From: Bacilli bacterium
GTDB taxonomy: Bacteria; Bacillota; Bacilli; Paenibacillales; NBRC-103111
Reading direction: 5' to 3'
DNA length: 39,918 nt
NCBI GenBank assembly: GCA_028287395.1
Contig: JAQBPR010000248.1
Coordinates: 1-39,918 of the forward strand
The position numbers were made by a program, and so were the translations under genes. The notes below the pieces were generated by a model. It had not been told where the DNA came from. It worked only from the letters and a program-made list of their open reading frames with translations, and did not search any database. Positions 12,903 through 21,864 of this stretch are shown here, piece by piece (position 1 is the stretch's first letter; each line of letters starts with the position of its first letter).

Positions 12903-14171
12903 ATGAGCGATCTATATCCAAAAATTAAACTGCAAAATGTACGTTTTTCTCAGCGCGTAGTTTATGGTGTTAATATTAAGGTATGGCTTATCCTTTGCTG
13001 TTTTTTTGCATCCTTGTTATTCCTCTTGTTTCAAGGCGGTAAGCTCTCTTTTATGGTGTTTATTATCGTGTCCGTGCTTTGCATCTATTTGGGATTGGGA
13101 CAATGGAGCGGCATTCGCAAAAGCAAAGGTGTACGAACATTTACCGAGACGAATCCAAATAATTTATTAGAAGCAGGCGTTTCACTGGGTATCAAAATTA
13201 AATTGGAAATCCCCGGCTTTTGGCCGGTACCCTATGTGCTAATTAAAGATCATTTGAAAAGACACAATGGAGGCGATCAAATTTTTGAAGCCTCGATCAT
13301 TCCAGATTGGAAACGAACAGGAATGATCGAGTACAAAACGCCGCCTTTAAGACGTGGTGTCTATCACTTTACGAAGACAGATTGTTCTACCGAAGACATC
13401 TTTGGGTTTTTCGAGCATAAAGCTTCGCTTAACTTAGATCATAGCTTTAGTGTGCTTCCGCAAAGAGTGAAAATAAGTGAGTGGAAAAAACTGCAGAAGA
13501 TGCTCAAAGGAATGCATCATCATTCAACGTTTTCACGAACAGTTCGCGAAACAACACAAATTAACGGCGCTCGCGAATATAATTATGGCGATCGGCTTTC
13601 ACGTATTCATTGGAACGCAACGGCTAAAACGGGCGTTATTAAGTCTAAGGAATTTGAACGAGAATCCTTGCCCAAAACAATTCTTATTTTAGATCGAGCG
13701 GAAAAACATTACGAGAATAAGGAACAATTTGAATTAGCCGTTTCCGTAGCTGCTTCATTGATTGAATACGGCGCAAAGAGCGATTTGGCATTTGGTTTGT
13801 TATCGACTGGTGCAGAATCGACCTATTTTGAACCAAAGTATGGCCATAGCCAGCACATTCATATGTTGAACCATCTGATCGTTACAGAAGCGGATGGAAA
13901 ATTTTCTTTGGATCAAATCTTGAAGGAACGCACAAGGAATTTACAACCGGGTACTTTTGTTGCAGTCATCTCGCCCAAAACAGGCGAACAAATGCTAGCT
14001 GCACTGGGATGGATCAGCCTTAGACAAATGAATCCCTGTCATTTATGGGTGCATGGCGAGATGAAAGCTGGGCGCGCGGAGTGGATGAAGCAGCTGCGCA
14101 TGCAGGGTTATTTAGGGTATGATATTCCATCTCTGCAAGAGCTTTCGTTCGTGTTAGGAGGGCAAGGGTAA
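12903..14171 (+). CDS. DUF58 domain protein, membrane anchored
   Basis: 422 aa. Two membrane helices near the N-terminus (about 28-45 and 50-64) precede a beta-rich segment. The DUF58 core is REYNYGDRLSRIHWNATAKT, then GVIKSKEFERE, at about 223-253, followed by a vWA-like stretch (TILILDRAEKHYEN). Family knowledge: DUF58 proteins are coupled to MoxR ATPases. The gene overlaps the next by one base (TAATG), so the three genes are translated together. The start ATG 12903 is only 4 nt after the MoxR stop. Confidence 0.9.
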   Translation: MSDLYPKIKLQNVRFSQRVVYGVNIKVWLILCCFFASLLFLLFQGGKLSFMVFIIVSVLCIYLGLGQWSGIRKSKGVRTFTETNPNNLLEAGVSLGIKIKLEIPGFWPVPYVLIKDHLKRHNGGDQIFEASIIPDWKRTGMIEYKTPPLRRGVYHFTKTDCSTEDIFGFFEHKASLNLDHSFSVLPQRVKISEWKKLQKMLKGMHHHSTFSRTVRETTQINGAREYNYGDRLSRIHWNATAKTGVIKSKEFERESLPKTILILDRAEKHYENKEQFELAVSVAASLIEYGAKSDLAFGLLSTGAESTYFEPKYGHSQHIHMLNHLIVTEADGKFSLDQILKERTRNLQPGTFVAVISPKTGEQMLAALGWISLRQMNPCHLWVHGEMKAGRAEWMKQLRMQGYLGYDIPSLQELSFVLGGQG

Positions 14172-16471
14172 TGTCTGACGATTGGCGGGTTAGATTGTTT
14201 ATCAAATTAGGAAGAATGGCGCTGAATGATTGGGAACGGAGACTTAAGCTATTTTTTGGCGGATTGTTTTTATTGCAATTTGTATATTGGTTTGGTCAGG
14301 AAGACATGGGTTTCCTTCCATCCATAATCAAAGTAATGGAATATACCGTGCTGATTGTTTTTTTATTGCAGCTTCCGGTACGAATGCAGCTTTGGCTGCG
14401 GTTGATTTTACAATTCATTGCTCTTTTAGGTATGAATGCGTTAGCGGTAGGTTATCATTATATCCCCTATTACAAAGTAACCATTAATACTGTTGCAGTG
14501 AAGTTTCATTTCTTTTCCGCAGTTTCACAAGTTTTTGAAAACAATGCTTCCCAACTTATACCTGCATCCTTTTTTATTGCTGGTGCATGGCTAATTTATT
14601 TACTGGCGATTTGGTGGATAAAGGCTAAATGGCGGATCTCCTTTATGGTTGTATTTGGTGTCGTGGCTGTAGCTGTTCGCGATTCCTTCAGCACCAATCA
14701 ATTGTGGAGCGAATCAGCGATGATGATTTTCTGCGGCTTATGCTTACTTGTCGTTCATCATTTTGCCGCTTTAAAACGTAAGAATCCAACCAGTTGGGCC
14801 TATATCGCCGAATATCCTGGCGCGCTGGCATTGCCTGTTGTATTGATTTTAGGCTTAGCCATGTTACTAGGATCCCTTGCACCGGATGTCAGCAATCTAT
14901 TAACGGACCCCTACACGCTTTATCAAAACTGGAAGGGTGAAACGGTAACAAAAATCATCAAACCGGGCAGTTCTTCTTCAGCTAGCTCGTCCAAAGGAAA
15001 CAATGCCTCTGGTTACTCGCGAAATGATGAGAAATTAGGCGGAGGCTTCGACTTTGATTATTCACCTGTGATGAATATTAATGCTTCTCAGCGCAGCTAT
15101 TGGCGTGGTGAAACTCGCAGTCTTTATACTGGTGCAGGCTGGGACATAAGTGATGCAGATAAACTTGAAAAAGTGAGTAGTGTGATAGATGCTTCACCAT
15201 TTCCAGACGATCCAAAAGTTGATACGTCCAAGTTAAAGACAGTGGATGTGACACAAACGGTTACTTTTGAAAGAGACACCTTATATCCTGTTTTGTTTGG
15301 CGCTTTGAATATTACCAAAATTAATGCAATCGATGAAGCAAATTCAGGCTATGAGAATTATGGTTTGCAATGGTCCAGCAGTCATGCCGAGCTTAGAACC
15401 AATTTAACGAAATCCAGCGGCAAACCATTTCCGAAAACGTACACCATTATATCTAAAGTACCCATTATCGATCCGGTTGGACTACGTACATCTACACTAG
15501 ATCCAACGAAGACTGCAGCGCTGCAGGAATATCTGAACCTGCCAAAAGAGCTTCCAGCTCGAGTTAAAGCGTTGACCGAAAGCTTAACGGTGAATCAGAC
15601 CAATCAGTACGATAAAGTGAAGGCTATTGAAGCCTATTTACAAAAGCTGCCTTATACCAATCGACCCGATCTCAAATCAACGACCAGCAAAGATTTTGTG
15701 GATAAATTTTTGTTTGAATTAAAAACAGGGTATTGCGATTATTTTTCTACTGCTATGGCGGTTATGGCTCGAACGATTGATATCCCAACAAGATGGGTCA
15801 AAGGATATACTTCGGGAACTTCATCACAAGAGCAAGCGCGCGAGCGTGGCAGTGTTCCGGATGGAGTAATTACCAATATAGATGGACCCGATTTATATTC
15901 AGTGCGCAATTCCAATGCGCATTCTTGGGTTGAGGTGTATTTTGAAGGCTGGGGTTGGATCCCGTTTGAACCGACATCTGGATTTATTTTGCCCAAAGCC
16001 ATTGTGAATGATGGAACGACTCCGTTAGTGGATGATCATACTGTTGCTACAAACACGAATGCAGGAAATAACAAATCCAATCCTATGCTGCTCATAACTG
16101 CTTTAATAGGGGCTGTTATTGTAATAGCTGGGACGCTTTGGCTGCTTCGCGCCAAGCTGCAAAAGCTGCGTCAACGAATTCGCATTGTTCGTCGACTCCA
16201 ACGCCGTAAAGCAGAGAATTTAAACGACCAAGTCGTCAATGAATATAGTCGGTTGTTACGTTATCTGAAGCGTAAGGGCTTTAGTTCGGATGATTATGAA
16301 ACGGCAAGAGAAATGTTTCAACGCTGGAGCGAGAAGAAGAAGTGGTTAATCAAAGAATTTGATGCACTGCTTGCCTTATTTGAAAAAGCCAAATATAGCG
16401 GCAAAGCGGTTACAACAGATGAATTGAAGCAAGCCCATGTTATTTTCAAACGATTGCGTCAAGAAATGTAA
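14171..16471 (+). CDS. Transmembrane transglutaminase-like protein (DUF3488/Tgase/DUF4129)
   Basis: 766 aa. The N-terminal third has about seven membrane helices (residues 20-245). A large outer domain contains the transglutaminase core: the catalytic Cys in LKTGYCDYFSTAMAVMART (near 523), the His in NSNAHSWVEVYFEGWGWIPF (near 583), and the downstream PFEPTSG acidic site. A last membrane helix (about 637-659) leads to a cytoplasmic tail with a DUF4129-like segment (YSRLLRYLKRKGFSSDDYET). It resembles YebA of B. subtilis. It probably crosslinks or cleaves an extracellular or membrane target. A terminator follows directly. Confidence 0.93.
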   Translation: MSDDWRVRLFIKLGRMALNDWERRLKLFFGGLFLLQFVYWFGQEDMGFLPSIIKVMEYTVLIVFLLQLPVRMQLWLRLILQFIALLGMNALAVGYHYIPYYKVTINTVAVKFHFFSAVSQVFENNASQLIPASFFIAGAWLIYLLAIWWIKAKWRISFMVVFGVVAVAVRDSFSTNQLWSESAMMIFCGLCLLVVHHFAALKRKNPTSWAYIAEYPGALALPVVLILGLAMLLGSLAPDVSNLLTDPYTLYQNWKGETVTKIIKPGSSSSASSSKGNNASGYSRNDEKLGGGFDFDYSPVMNINASQRSYWRGETRSLYTGAGWDISDADKLEKVSSVIDASPFPDDPKVDTSKLKTVDVTQTVTFERDTLYPVLFGALNITKINAIDEANSGYENYGLQWSSSHAELRTNLTKSSGKPFPKTYTIISKVPIIDPVGLRTSTLDPTKTAALQEYLNLPKELPARVKALTESLTVNQTNQYDKVKAIEAYLQKLPYTNRPDLKSTTSKDFVDKFLFELKTGYCDYFSTAMAVMARTIDIPTRWVKGYTSGTSSQEQARERGSVPDGVITNIDGPDLYSVRNSNAHSWVEVYFEGWGWIPFEPTSGFILPKAIVNDGTTPLVDDHTVATNTNAGNNKSNPMLLITALIGAVIVIAGTLWLLRAKLQKLRQRIRIVRRLQRRKAENLNDQVVNEYSRLLRYLKRKGFSSDDYETAREMFQRWSEKKKWLIKEFDALLALFEKAKYSGKAVTTDELKQAHVIFKRLRQEM

Positions 16472-16488
16472 TGAATATGGGATGCCGT

Positions 16489-16510
16489 CCGCCATTGCGG
16501 GCGGTTTTTT
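16489..16510 (+). terminator. Terminator after the transglutaminase gene
   Basis: CCGCC-ATTGCG-GGCGG followed by TTTTTT, 18 bp after the stop. It separates the MoxR operon from the yqeG operon. Confidence 0.85.
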
Positions 16511-16538
16511 GCAACAAAAAGGCGAAGTATGGTATAGT
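16509..16538 (+). promoter_or_regulatory. Promoter of the yqeG operon
   Basis: TTGCAA, an 18-nt spacer, and TATAGT with the extended -10 TGG directly before it. It overlaps the end of the upstream terminator's T-run and lies 38 nt before the yqeG start. Confidence 0.6.
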
Positions 16539-16575
16539 TTCTCGTATATATAAGGCGAACATTGAGGTGATTCGA

Positions 16576-17070
16576 TTGTTACAAAAGTTTTTGCCGCGCT
16601 TACAGGTGGATTCCATTTATGACATTCCGTTGGCGGATTTGTGGAATAACGGTATTCGTGGTATTATTACTGATTTGGACAATACGCTCGTAGGTGCTAA
16701 AGTGCCATTGGCTACACCTGAACTGATTCTCTGGTTAGCACAGGTCAAGGAAATGGGCTTTGAATTAGTGATTGTCTCGAATAATGACAAGCTTCGTGTC
16801 AGCCGGTTTGCCGAGCCCCTGCAACTTCGGTTTATTCATCGTGCCAAGAAACCAACGAATTTTGCTTTTCGCAAAGCGCTGGAGTGGTTGAAGCTTAGTG
16901 CGAATCAGACTGTAGTAATCGGGGATCAAATGCTTACCGACGTATTAGGCGGAAATCGCATGGGGCTGCATACAATTTTGGTTATGCCTATAGCCGCAGC
17001 GGATGAAGGATTTTTCACAAAAATAAATCGCAAAATAGAGAAGGTTCTATTGGCGTTGATGAAAAAATAA
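16576..17070 (+). CDS. yqeG: YqeG-family HAD-IIIA phosphatase
   Basis: 164 aa from TTG 16576, chosen because TGAGGTGA lies 5 nt upstream. The longer frame from 16471 runs through a terminator and promoter and is not coding. HAD motif I is ITDLDNTLVGAK (about 31-42), motif II VSNN, and motif IV VIGDQMLTDVLGGNRMG (about 113-129). Family knowledge: YqeG is a HAD phosphatase (phosphatidylglycerophosphatase-like) conserved beside yqeH. It is the first gene of the long operon that runs to yqeM. Confidence 0.92.
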   Translation: MLQKFLPRLQVDSIYDIPLADLWNNGIRGIITDLDNTLVGAKVPLATPELILWLAQVKEMGFELVIVSNNDKLRVSRFAEPLQLRFIHRAKKPTNFAFRKALEWLKLSANQTVVIGDQMLTDVLGGNRMGLHTILVMPIAAADEGFFTKINRKIEKVLLALMKK

Positions 17071-17089
17071 GCAAGGAGGCAGCATTCCC

Positions 17090-18211
17090 ATGGAGCACGA
17101 GGAAGAAGAAATTATACACTGTGAAGGCTGCGGGGTGAAGCTGCAAACAGATGATCCGTCTAAGCTGGGATTTATCCCGGATCAAGCATTAATTCGCATT
17201 CCAATCATCTGTCAAAGATGTTATCGAATCAAGCATTATAATGAAGTATCCGATGTGACACTCAAACAAGATGACTTTTTGCAAATCTTGGGGCATATAG
17301 GCAAAACACAAAGCTTAGTTGTACATATCGTCGATATTTTTGACTTTGAGGGCAGCTTGATGGGGAGTTTACCGCGATTTATTGGAAGCAATCCGCTTAT
17401 TCTAGTCGTAAATAAAGTCGACTTGCTTCCCAAAGTAAGCAATTTGAACAAAATTGTTAATTGGGTACAGCGGCAATTGAAAGAGCATGGTTTGCGTCCT
17501 TTACAAATCGTCATGGTGAGTGCAAAGAAAAATATCGGATTCGAACGTTTGATGGAAACCTTAGACGCACATCGTAACGGCAAGGATATTTACGTTGTGG
17601 GTGCGACGAATGTGGGTAAATCCACGCTAATCAATCGACTGATTCGTGATTATAGCGACCTTGAGGCAGAGCTAACGACTTCGCAATACCCAGGAACAAC
17701 ACTGGACATGGTGAAAATACCGCTCGATGACGGTAAGTTTATTGTCGATACACCGGGAATTGTTTATAAGCATCGTTTAACGGAATGTGTCGCTAAAAAT
17801 GAACTCCAAGCACTTTTGCCGGGTCAAGTGATTAAACCGATGGTTTTTCAACTAAATGAACAGCAAACCTTGTTTTTTGGCGGCCTCGCTCGCTTTGACT
17901 TTATACGTGGGGAAAGACAGTCTTTTACTTGCTATATGTCGAATGCGATTCATATTCACCGGACTAAGCTGGAAAAAGCGGATGAACTGTATGCTGAACA
18001 GCGGGGTGAATTACTGAAGCCTCCCGCAAAAGAAAACCTGGACATGCTCCCGCCGCTAACGAAGCATCCTATTCATATTAGCAAAGGAAGCAGCTTAGAT
18101 GTGCTCATTTCCGGGCTTGGTTGGATCAAAGTAAATAGCCTTGCTGGAGCTGAACTGGAAGTGCATGTGCCAAAAGGTGTGAAGATGTCTATTCGTGAGA
18201 GCCTAATTTAA
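17090..18211 (+). CDS. yqeH: Ribosome biogenesis GTPase YqeH
   Basis: 373 aa, ATG 17090 with AAGGAGG. An N-terminal zinc finger, CEGCGVKLQ...CQRCYRIKH (about 11-47), is followed by a circularly permuted GTPase. G4 NKVDLLPK (about 107-114) and G5 SAKK come before G1 GATNVGKSTLIN (about 174-185) and G3 DTPG (about 222). This order is the hallmark of YqeH, which is needed for assembly of the 30S subunit. The C-terminal part is an RNA-binding-type domain. It is separated from yqeG by 19 bp. Confidence 0.97.
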   Translation: MEHEEEEIIHCEGCGVKLQTDDPSKLGFIPDQALIRIPIICQRCYRIKHYNEVSDVTLKQDDFLQILGHIGKTQSLVVHIVDIFDFEGSLMGSLPRFIGSNPLILVVNKVDLLPKVSNLNKIVNWVQRQLKEHGLRPLQIVMVSAKKNIGFERLMETLDAHRNGKDIYVVGATNVGKSTLINRLIRDYSDLEAELTTSQYPGTTLDMVKIPLDDGKFIVDTPGIVYKHRLTECVAKNELQALLPGQVIKPMVFQLNEQQTLFFGGLARFDFIRGERQSFTCYMSNAIHIHRTKLEKADELYAEQRGELLKPPAKENLDMLPPLTKHPIHISKGSSLDVLISGLGWIKVNSLAGAELEVHVPKGVKMSIRESLI

Positions 18212-18252
18212 CGATTGTCGATAAATTTTCTGTGCAATGGAGAGGTAACTAC

Positions 18253-19113
18253 ATGGAAAAGAACCATGCAATGGATAGTCGAACGATGCTTTATGGCGTT
18301 TTTGGTGATCCGATCGGGCATTCCAAGTCGCCTTTGATGATGAACCGAGCATTCCATGAATGTGGAATAAATGCGGCATACGCAGCTTTTCATATTCGAC
18401 CGGGGACACTGCGGGAAGCCATTCAAGGCATACGCGCTTTGAATTTTCGCGGTTTGAATGTGACGATACCGTACAAGGTCGAAGTGATGTCCTATTTGGA
18501 CGAGATAGATGAAAGTGCACGAGTGATCGGGGCTGTGAATACAGTTGTCAATAACAGCGGCAAGCTTATCGGCTATAATACGGATGGTATGGGCTATGTC
18601 CGTTCGCTAAAAGAGGAAACTGGCATATCACTGCAGGGCAAACGGGTCCTTCTTTTGGGGGCAGGCGGTGCGGCGAGAGGGATAGCCTATGCACTGGCCC
18701 AAGAGGGCGCCGAGATGATTTGGGTATGCAACCGAACGATAGCCAAAGCCGATGAATTGGTTTCCTACATTGCCAAGCTTACGAATGCAAAGGTGTTGGC
18801 AGCAGAAGATATTGCAAAGACAATCCAGCAGATGGATTTAATCGTCAATAATACATCGCTTGGCATGTCTCCGAACTTGGAAGAAATTCCGCTTGACCCG
18901 AATTTGCTGCATGAGCGGCTTCTCGTGAGTGATATTATTTATTCACCTATGGAAACACGATTGCTGAAAGAAGCCAAAGCTAGAGGGTCACAAACCCATG
19001 GCGGTTTAGGAATGTTTATTTACCAGGGTGCCTATGCCTTTGAATATTGGACCGGACAATCTGCTCCGATCCTAGCGATGCGTGAAATTGTTTTGCAATC
19101 ATTAATGAAATAG
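18253..19113 (+). CDS. aroE: Shikimate dehydrogenase
   Basis: 286 aa from ATG 18253, with GGAGAGGT 6-8 nt upstream. The in-frame ATG at 18232 lies before that ribosome site and is rejected. Seen: substrate loop GHSKSPLMMN (about 22-31), NVTIPYK with the catalytic Lys, GYNTDGMGY with the catalytic Asp, the NADP Rossmann motif LLLGAGGAARGIAYAL, and GGLGMFIYQGAYAFE near the end. It catalyses NADPH reduction of 3-dehydroshikimate to shikimate in aromatic amino-acid synthesis. The yqeH-aroE order is as in B. subtilis. Confidence 0.97.
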   Translation: MEKNHAMDSRTMLYGVFGDPIGHSKSPLMMNRAFHECGINAAYAAFHIRPGTLREAIQGIRALNFRGLNVTIPYKVEVMSYLDEIDESARVIGAVNTVVNNSGKLIGYNTDGMGYVRSLKEETGISLQGKRVLLLGAGGAARGIAYALAQEGAEMIWVCNRTIAKADELVSYIAKLTNAKVLAAEDIAKTIQQMDLIVNNTSLGMSPNLEEIPLDPNLLHERLLVSDIIYSPMETRLLKEAKARGSQTHGGLGMFIYQGAYAFEYWTGQSAPILAMREIVLQSLMK

Positions 19114-19126
19114 AGGGATGACTAAA

Positions 19127-19417
19127 ATGTTAAATAACAAACAAAAGAAATTTTTGCGTTCGCAAGCACATCACCTGAATCCGATTTTTCAAGTGGGCAA
19201 GGGGGGCGTCAACGACCATTTAATTACACATATCGAAGAAGCGATTGAAGTCAGGGAATTGATGAAGGTCTCCGTATTGAATAATTGTCTTGAAGACCGC
19301 CATGAAGTGGCGGAAGAGCTTGCCAAACGCTCTGGTGCGGAATTGGTTCAGGTGATAGGTAAAACCATCGTCTTATATAAAGAATCTAAAGACAATAAGA
19401 CGATTGAATTGCCTTAA
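19127..19417 (+). CDS. yhbY: YhbY/YqeI RNA-binding (CRM domain) protein
   Basis: 96 aa from ATG 19127 behind AGAGGGATG; the ATG at 19118 is part of that ribosome site. It matches the YhbY family throughout: MLNNKQKKFLRSQAHHLNPI, FQVGKGGVNDHLITHIEEAI, then ELMKVSVLNNCLEDRHEVAE. The GxxG-like loop GKGG typifies the CRM fold. Proteins of this family bind pre-50S ribosomal particles. It is 13 bp after aroE in the same operon. Confidence 0.95.
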   Translation: MLNNKQKKFLRSQAHHLNPIFQVGKGGVNDHLITHIEEAIEVRELMKVSVLNNCLEDRHEVAEELAKRSGAELVQVIGKTIVLYKESKDNKTIELP

Positions 19418-19463
19418 GCATATGTTAAATGAGATGTATCTTTAAATGACGGCGGTGAATGGG

Positions 19464-20051
19464 ATGAAAATTGGCATAATGGGGGGCACATTTGATCCGA
19501 TTCATATCGGTCATTTGATTGCAGCTGAAAATGCCCGTGAAGCTGTAGGATTGGACGAAGTGTGGTTTATGCCAACGCATATTTCGCCGCATAAGCCGAA
19601 TGCGCCAAAGGCAAGCCCCGAACAAAGGCTGGAGATGGTCCATCTTGCGGTAGCGGATCAATCGTTTTTTCGTGCTGTGGATTACGAATTAGCTCGCGGC
19701 GGGACTTCCTTTACTGCAGACACAGTAAATACGCTATGTGAATTGCACCCCAATGTCTCGTTTTATTATATTATTGGTGCAGATATGGTGATGTATTTGC
19801 CCCAATGGGTACGTATAGAAGAGATTGCACGTCAGATTTCTTTTATTGGCTTGAAGCGGCCTGGTTATAGATTACGAATAGACGAATTACCGGAGTGGTT
19901 AAGGCCTAAGGTTCAACTGGTTGCGATGCCGTTGATCGATATTTCCTCGACTGAAATTCGCAAACGTAAGCAAGAAAACCAGACGGTGCGCTACCTTGTA
20001 AACGAATTCGTGCGAAATTATATGGAGGCGAATCGACTCTATGAATCGTGA
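19464..20051 (+). CDS. nadD: Nicotinate-nucleotide adenylyltransferase
   Basis: 195 aa from ATG 19464, with GGCGGTG 6 nt upstream; the ATG at 19446 precedes it and adds six residues absent from the family. The nucleotidyltransferase signature GGTFDPIHIGHL is at residues 7-18 and the second motif ISSTEIRKR near 165-173. It adenylates nicotinate mononucleotide in NAD synthesis. Its end overlaps the yqeK start by 11 bp. Confidence 0.97.
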   Translation: MKIGIMGGTFDPIHIGHLIAAENAREAVGLDEVWFMPTHISPHKPNAPKASPEQRLEMVHLAVADQSFFRAVDYELARGGTSFTADTVNTLCELHPNVSFYYIIGADMVMYLPQWVRIEEIARQISFIGLKRPGYRLRIDELPEWLRPKVQLVAMPLIDISSTEIRKRKQENQTVRYLVNEFVRNYMEANRLYES

Positions 20052-20610
20052 GCAGATGATGGAAATGGTTCAACAGCAAATGCCGGCAAAACGCTGGACT
20101 CATACACTAGGTGTGATGTCATCAGCGGTACAGCTTGCCAAACAGTATGGAGCAGATGTCGAGAAAGCGGAATTAGCCGCTTTACTCCATGATTATTGCA
20201 AATATTGGCCGATTGATCGGCAGTCTCAGGTTCTAATAGAACATGGGGTCGAAGGAGATCTGTTGCAGAATGACAAGCAGCTTTGGCATGGACCTGCAGC
20301 GGCATGTGTGATAAGCAAGGAATTTGCAATAGAGGATGATGAAGTGCTGGACGCTATTCGCTTCCATACTTCGGGTCGTGTTAATATGACATTGTTGGAT
20401 AAAATCGTCTGTTTGGCTGATTATATTGAACCGGGTCGGGATTTTCCGGAAGTGGATAAAATACGAAAAAAAGCTGAAAATAGCTTAGAGAAGGCGCTTA
20501 TCGCTGGATTTGACAGCACACTGCTTTTTTTAATTTCAAAAAGATTAAAGGTCTATCCACTTACTTTGTTGGCAAGAAATGCACTGATTGAGGAGATTTC
20601 AAAAATTTAA
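20041..20610 (+). CDS. yqeK: HD-domain hydrolase YqeK (Ap4A hydrolase type)
   Basis: 189 aa. It has an HD-domain metal site spread over RWTHTLGV (His), ALLHDYCKY (His-Asp), WHGPAAACV (His), IRFHTSGR (His) and LADYIEPGR (Asp). YqeK proteins are symmetrical Ap4A hydrolases acting on alarmone-like dinucleotides. GGAGGCGA lies 9 nt before ATG 20041, inside nadD. It stands between nadD and rsfS, as in all Bacillales. Confidence 0.95.
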   Translation: MNREQMMEMVQQQMPAKRWTHTLGVMSSAVQLAKQYGADVEKAELAALLHDYCKYWPIDRQSQVLIEHGVEGDLLQNDKQLWHGPAAACVISKEFAIEDDEVLDAIRFHTSGRVNMTLLDKIVCLADYIEPGRDFPEVDKIRKKAENSLEKALIAGFDSTLLFLISKRLKVYPLTLLARNALIEEISKI

Positions 20611-20623
20611 GGGGGCTGACGTA

Positions 20624-20971
20624 TTGAGTATGAACATCGATAAAATTATGTCATTGGTAGTTGAGGCAGTGGAAGATAAAAAAGCAGTTAATGTGGTGAC
20701 CTTGAATTTACAGGGGATTTCACTGATCGCTGATTATTTTGTCATTTGTCATGGGAATTCAGAAACACAGGTACAGGCTATAGCTGCCTCTGTTCGGGAA
20801 ATGGCAGGGGAGCACGGCATCCGTGTTCGCGGTTTGGAAGGGATGAATACGGCACGTTGGGTATTGATCGATTTAGGGGATGTAGTGGCGCATGTTTTCC
20901 ACCGCGATGAACGTGAATACTACAATATTGAGCGTTTATGGTCCGATGCTAAAGTAGTGGAACACGTATGA
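20624..20971 (+). CDS. rsfS: Ribosome silencing factor RsfS
   Basis: 115 aa from TTG 20624: AAGGGGG lies 8 nt before it, directly after the yqeK stop (ATG 20630 is a close alternative). Matches RsfS throughout: TLNLQGISLIADYFVICHGN, then SETQVQAIAA, LEGMNTARWVLIDLGDVVAH, and the final FHRDEREYYNIERLW. It binds ribosomal protein L14 on free 50S subunits and blocks subunit joining in starvation. Its end overlaps the cvfB start by 4 bp (ATGA). Confidence 0.95.
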   Translation: MSMNIDKIMSLVVEAVEDKKAVNVVTLNLQGISLIADYFVICHGNSETQVQAIAASVREMAGEHGIRVRGLEGMNTARWVLIDLGDVVAHVFHRDEREYYNIERLWSDAKVVEHV

Positions 20972-21861
20972 GTCACGGACTTGAAGCAGGTACAGTGGTT
21001 AATCTGCGTATAGGAAAAGAGCTTGCTCCCTATGGTTTTTTTCTAACAGATGGAGATCAGGAAGTGCTGCTCCATTACACGCAAATTGTCGGTAAAATTG
21101 AAGTTGGACAAAGCATTGACGTCTACTTGTATTTTGATACGGAGGATCGTTTGGCAGCGACAATGAAGCGTCCGCTTCTGGAACTGGGTCAGATGGGGCT
21201 GCTTGAGGTTGTGGATATTCATCCGCGCTTCGGCACCTTTTTGGAAATTGGCATGGGTCGTAATGTATTGCTGCCTTTTAGAGAACAACCCGAGCTGAAA
21301 GAATTGCGTCCCATTGTAGGGGACAAGGTTTATGTCATCCTTGCACATGATCGTCAAGGACGCTTGATCGCCAAGCTTGCTGGCGAGGAAGAACTGGTTC
21401 CGCTTGCTTATCATGCTCCGACAGCTTGGAAAAACCAATGGATTATCGCACGTGTATACAAGCCATTGCAAATCGGCAGTTTTGTCGTATGTCATGATGA
21501 AGTGCTGGGTGGATTTGGTGCCATTGGCATGATCCATTCTACGGAACGCACGCAGCTATTGCGGTTGGGACAAGAAGTTCGCGTAAGAGTGATCTTTGTG
21601 CGCGAGGACGGTCGGGTTAATTTATCGATGAAGCCGCTAAAGGAAGTTGGGCGAGATGAGGATGCGGAGACGATTCTAGCTTATTTAAAGGAGCAAAAGG
21701 ATCAAGCGATGCCTTATTCGGACGAAACCTCAGCCGAACTTATTTTGCAAAAATTCAATATTAGTAAATCAGCATTCAAACGAGCCTTAGGCAAGTTAAT
21801 GCGGCATGGGCATATTTATCAAAAAGAAAATTGGACGTATATGAAGCAGCCGGAGGAGTAA
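20968..21861 (+). CDS. CvfB/YitL-type S1 RNA-binding protein
   Basis: 297 aa. There are three S1-like OB folds: about 1-65 (GTVVNLRIGKELAPYGFFLT), 70-135 (GLLEVVDIHPRFGTFLEIGM) and 145-220 (GFGAIGMIHSTERTQLLRLG). A C-terminal winged helix follows (about 230-290, FNISKSAFKRALGKLMRHGH). This order is that of CvfB (YitL), a virulence or gene-expression regulator in Firmicutes that binds RNA. In B. subtilis the gene is not in this operon, so its position here is a lineage feature. It is coupled to rsfS by a 4-bp overlap. Confidence 0.92.
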   Translation: MSHGLEAGTVVNLRIGKELAPYGFFLTDGDQEVLLHYTQIVGKIEVGQSIDVYLYFDTEDRLAATMKRPLLELGQMGLLEVVDIHPRFGTFLEIGMGRNVLLPFREQPELKELRPIVGDKVYVILAHDRQGRLIAKLAGEEELVPLAYHAPTAWKNQWIIARVYKPLQIGSFVVCHDEVLGGFGAIGMIHSTERTQLLRLGQEVRVRVIFVREDGRVNLSMKPLKEVGRDEDAETILAYLKEQKDQAMPYSDETSAELILQKFNISKSAFKRALGKLMRHGHIYQKENWTYMKQPEE

Positions 21862-21864
21862 TTC

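Noticed and set aside
16471-16575. Longer yqeG frame from ATG 16471
   Set aside because: It runs through the terminator and promoter of the next operon; the TTG at 16576 has the ribosome site.
18232-18252. Upstream ATG for aroE
   Set aside because: The ribosome site lies between it and ATG 18253; AroE proteins do not have the extra residues.
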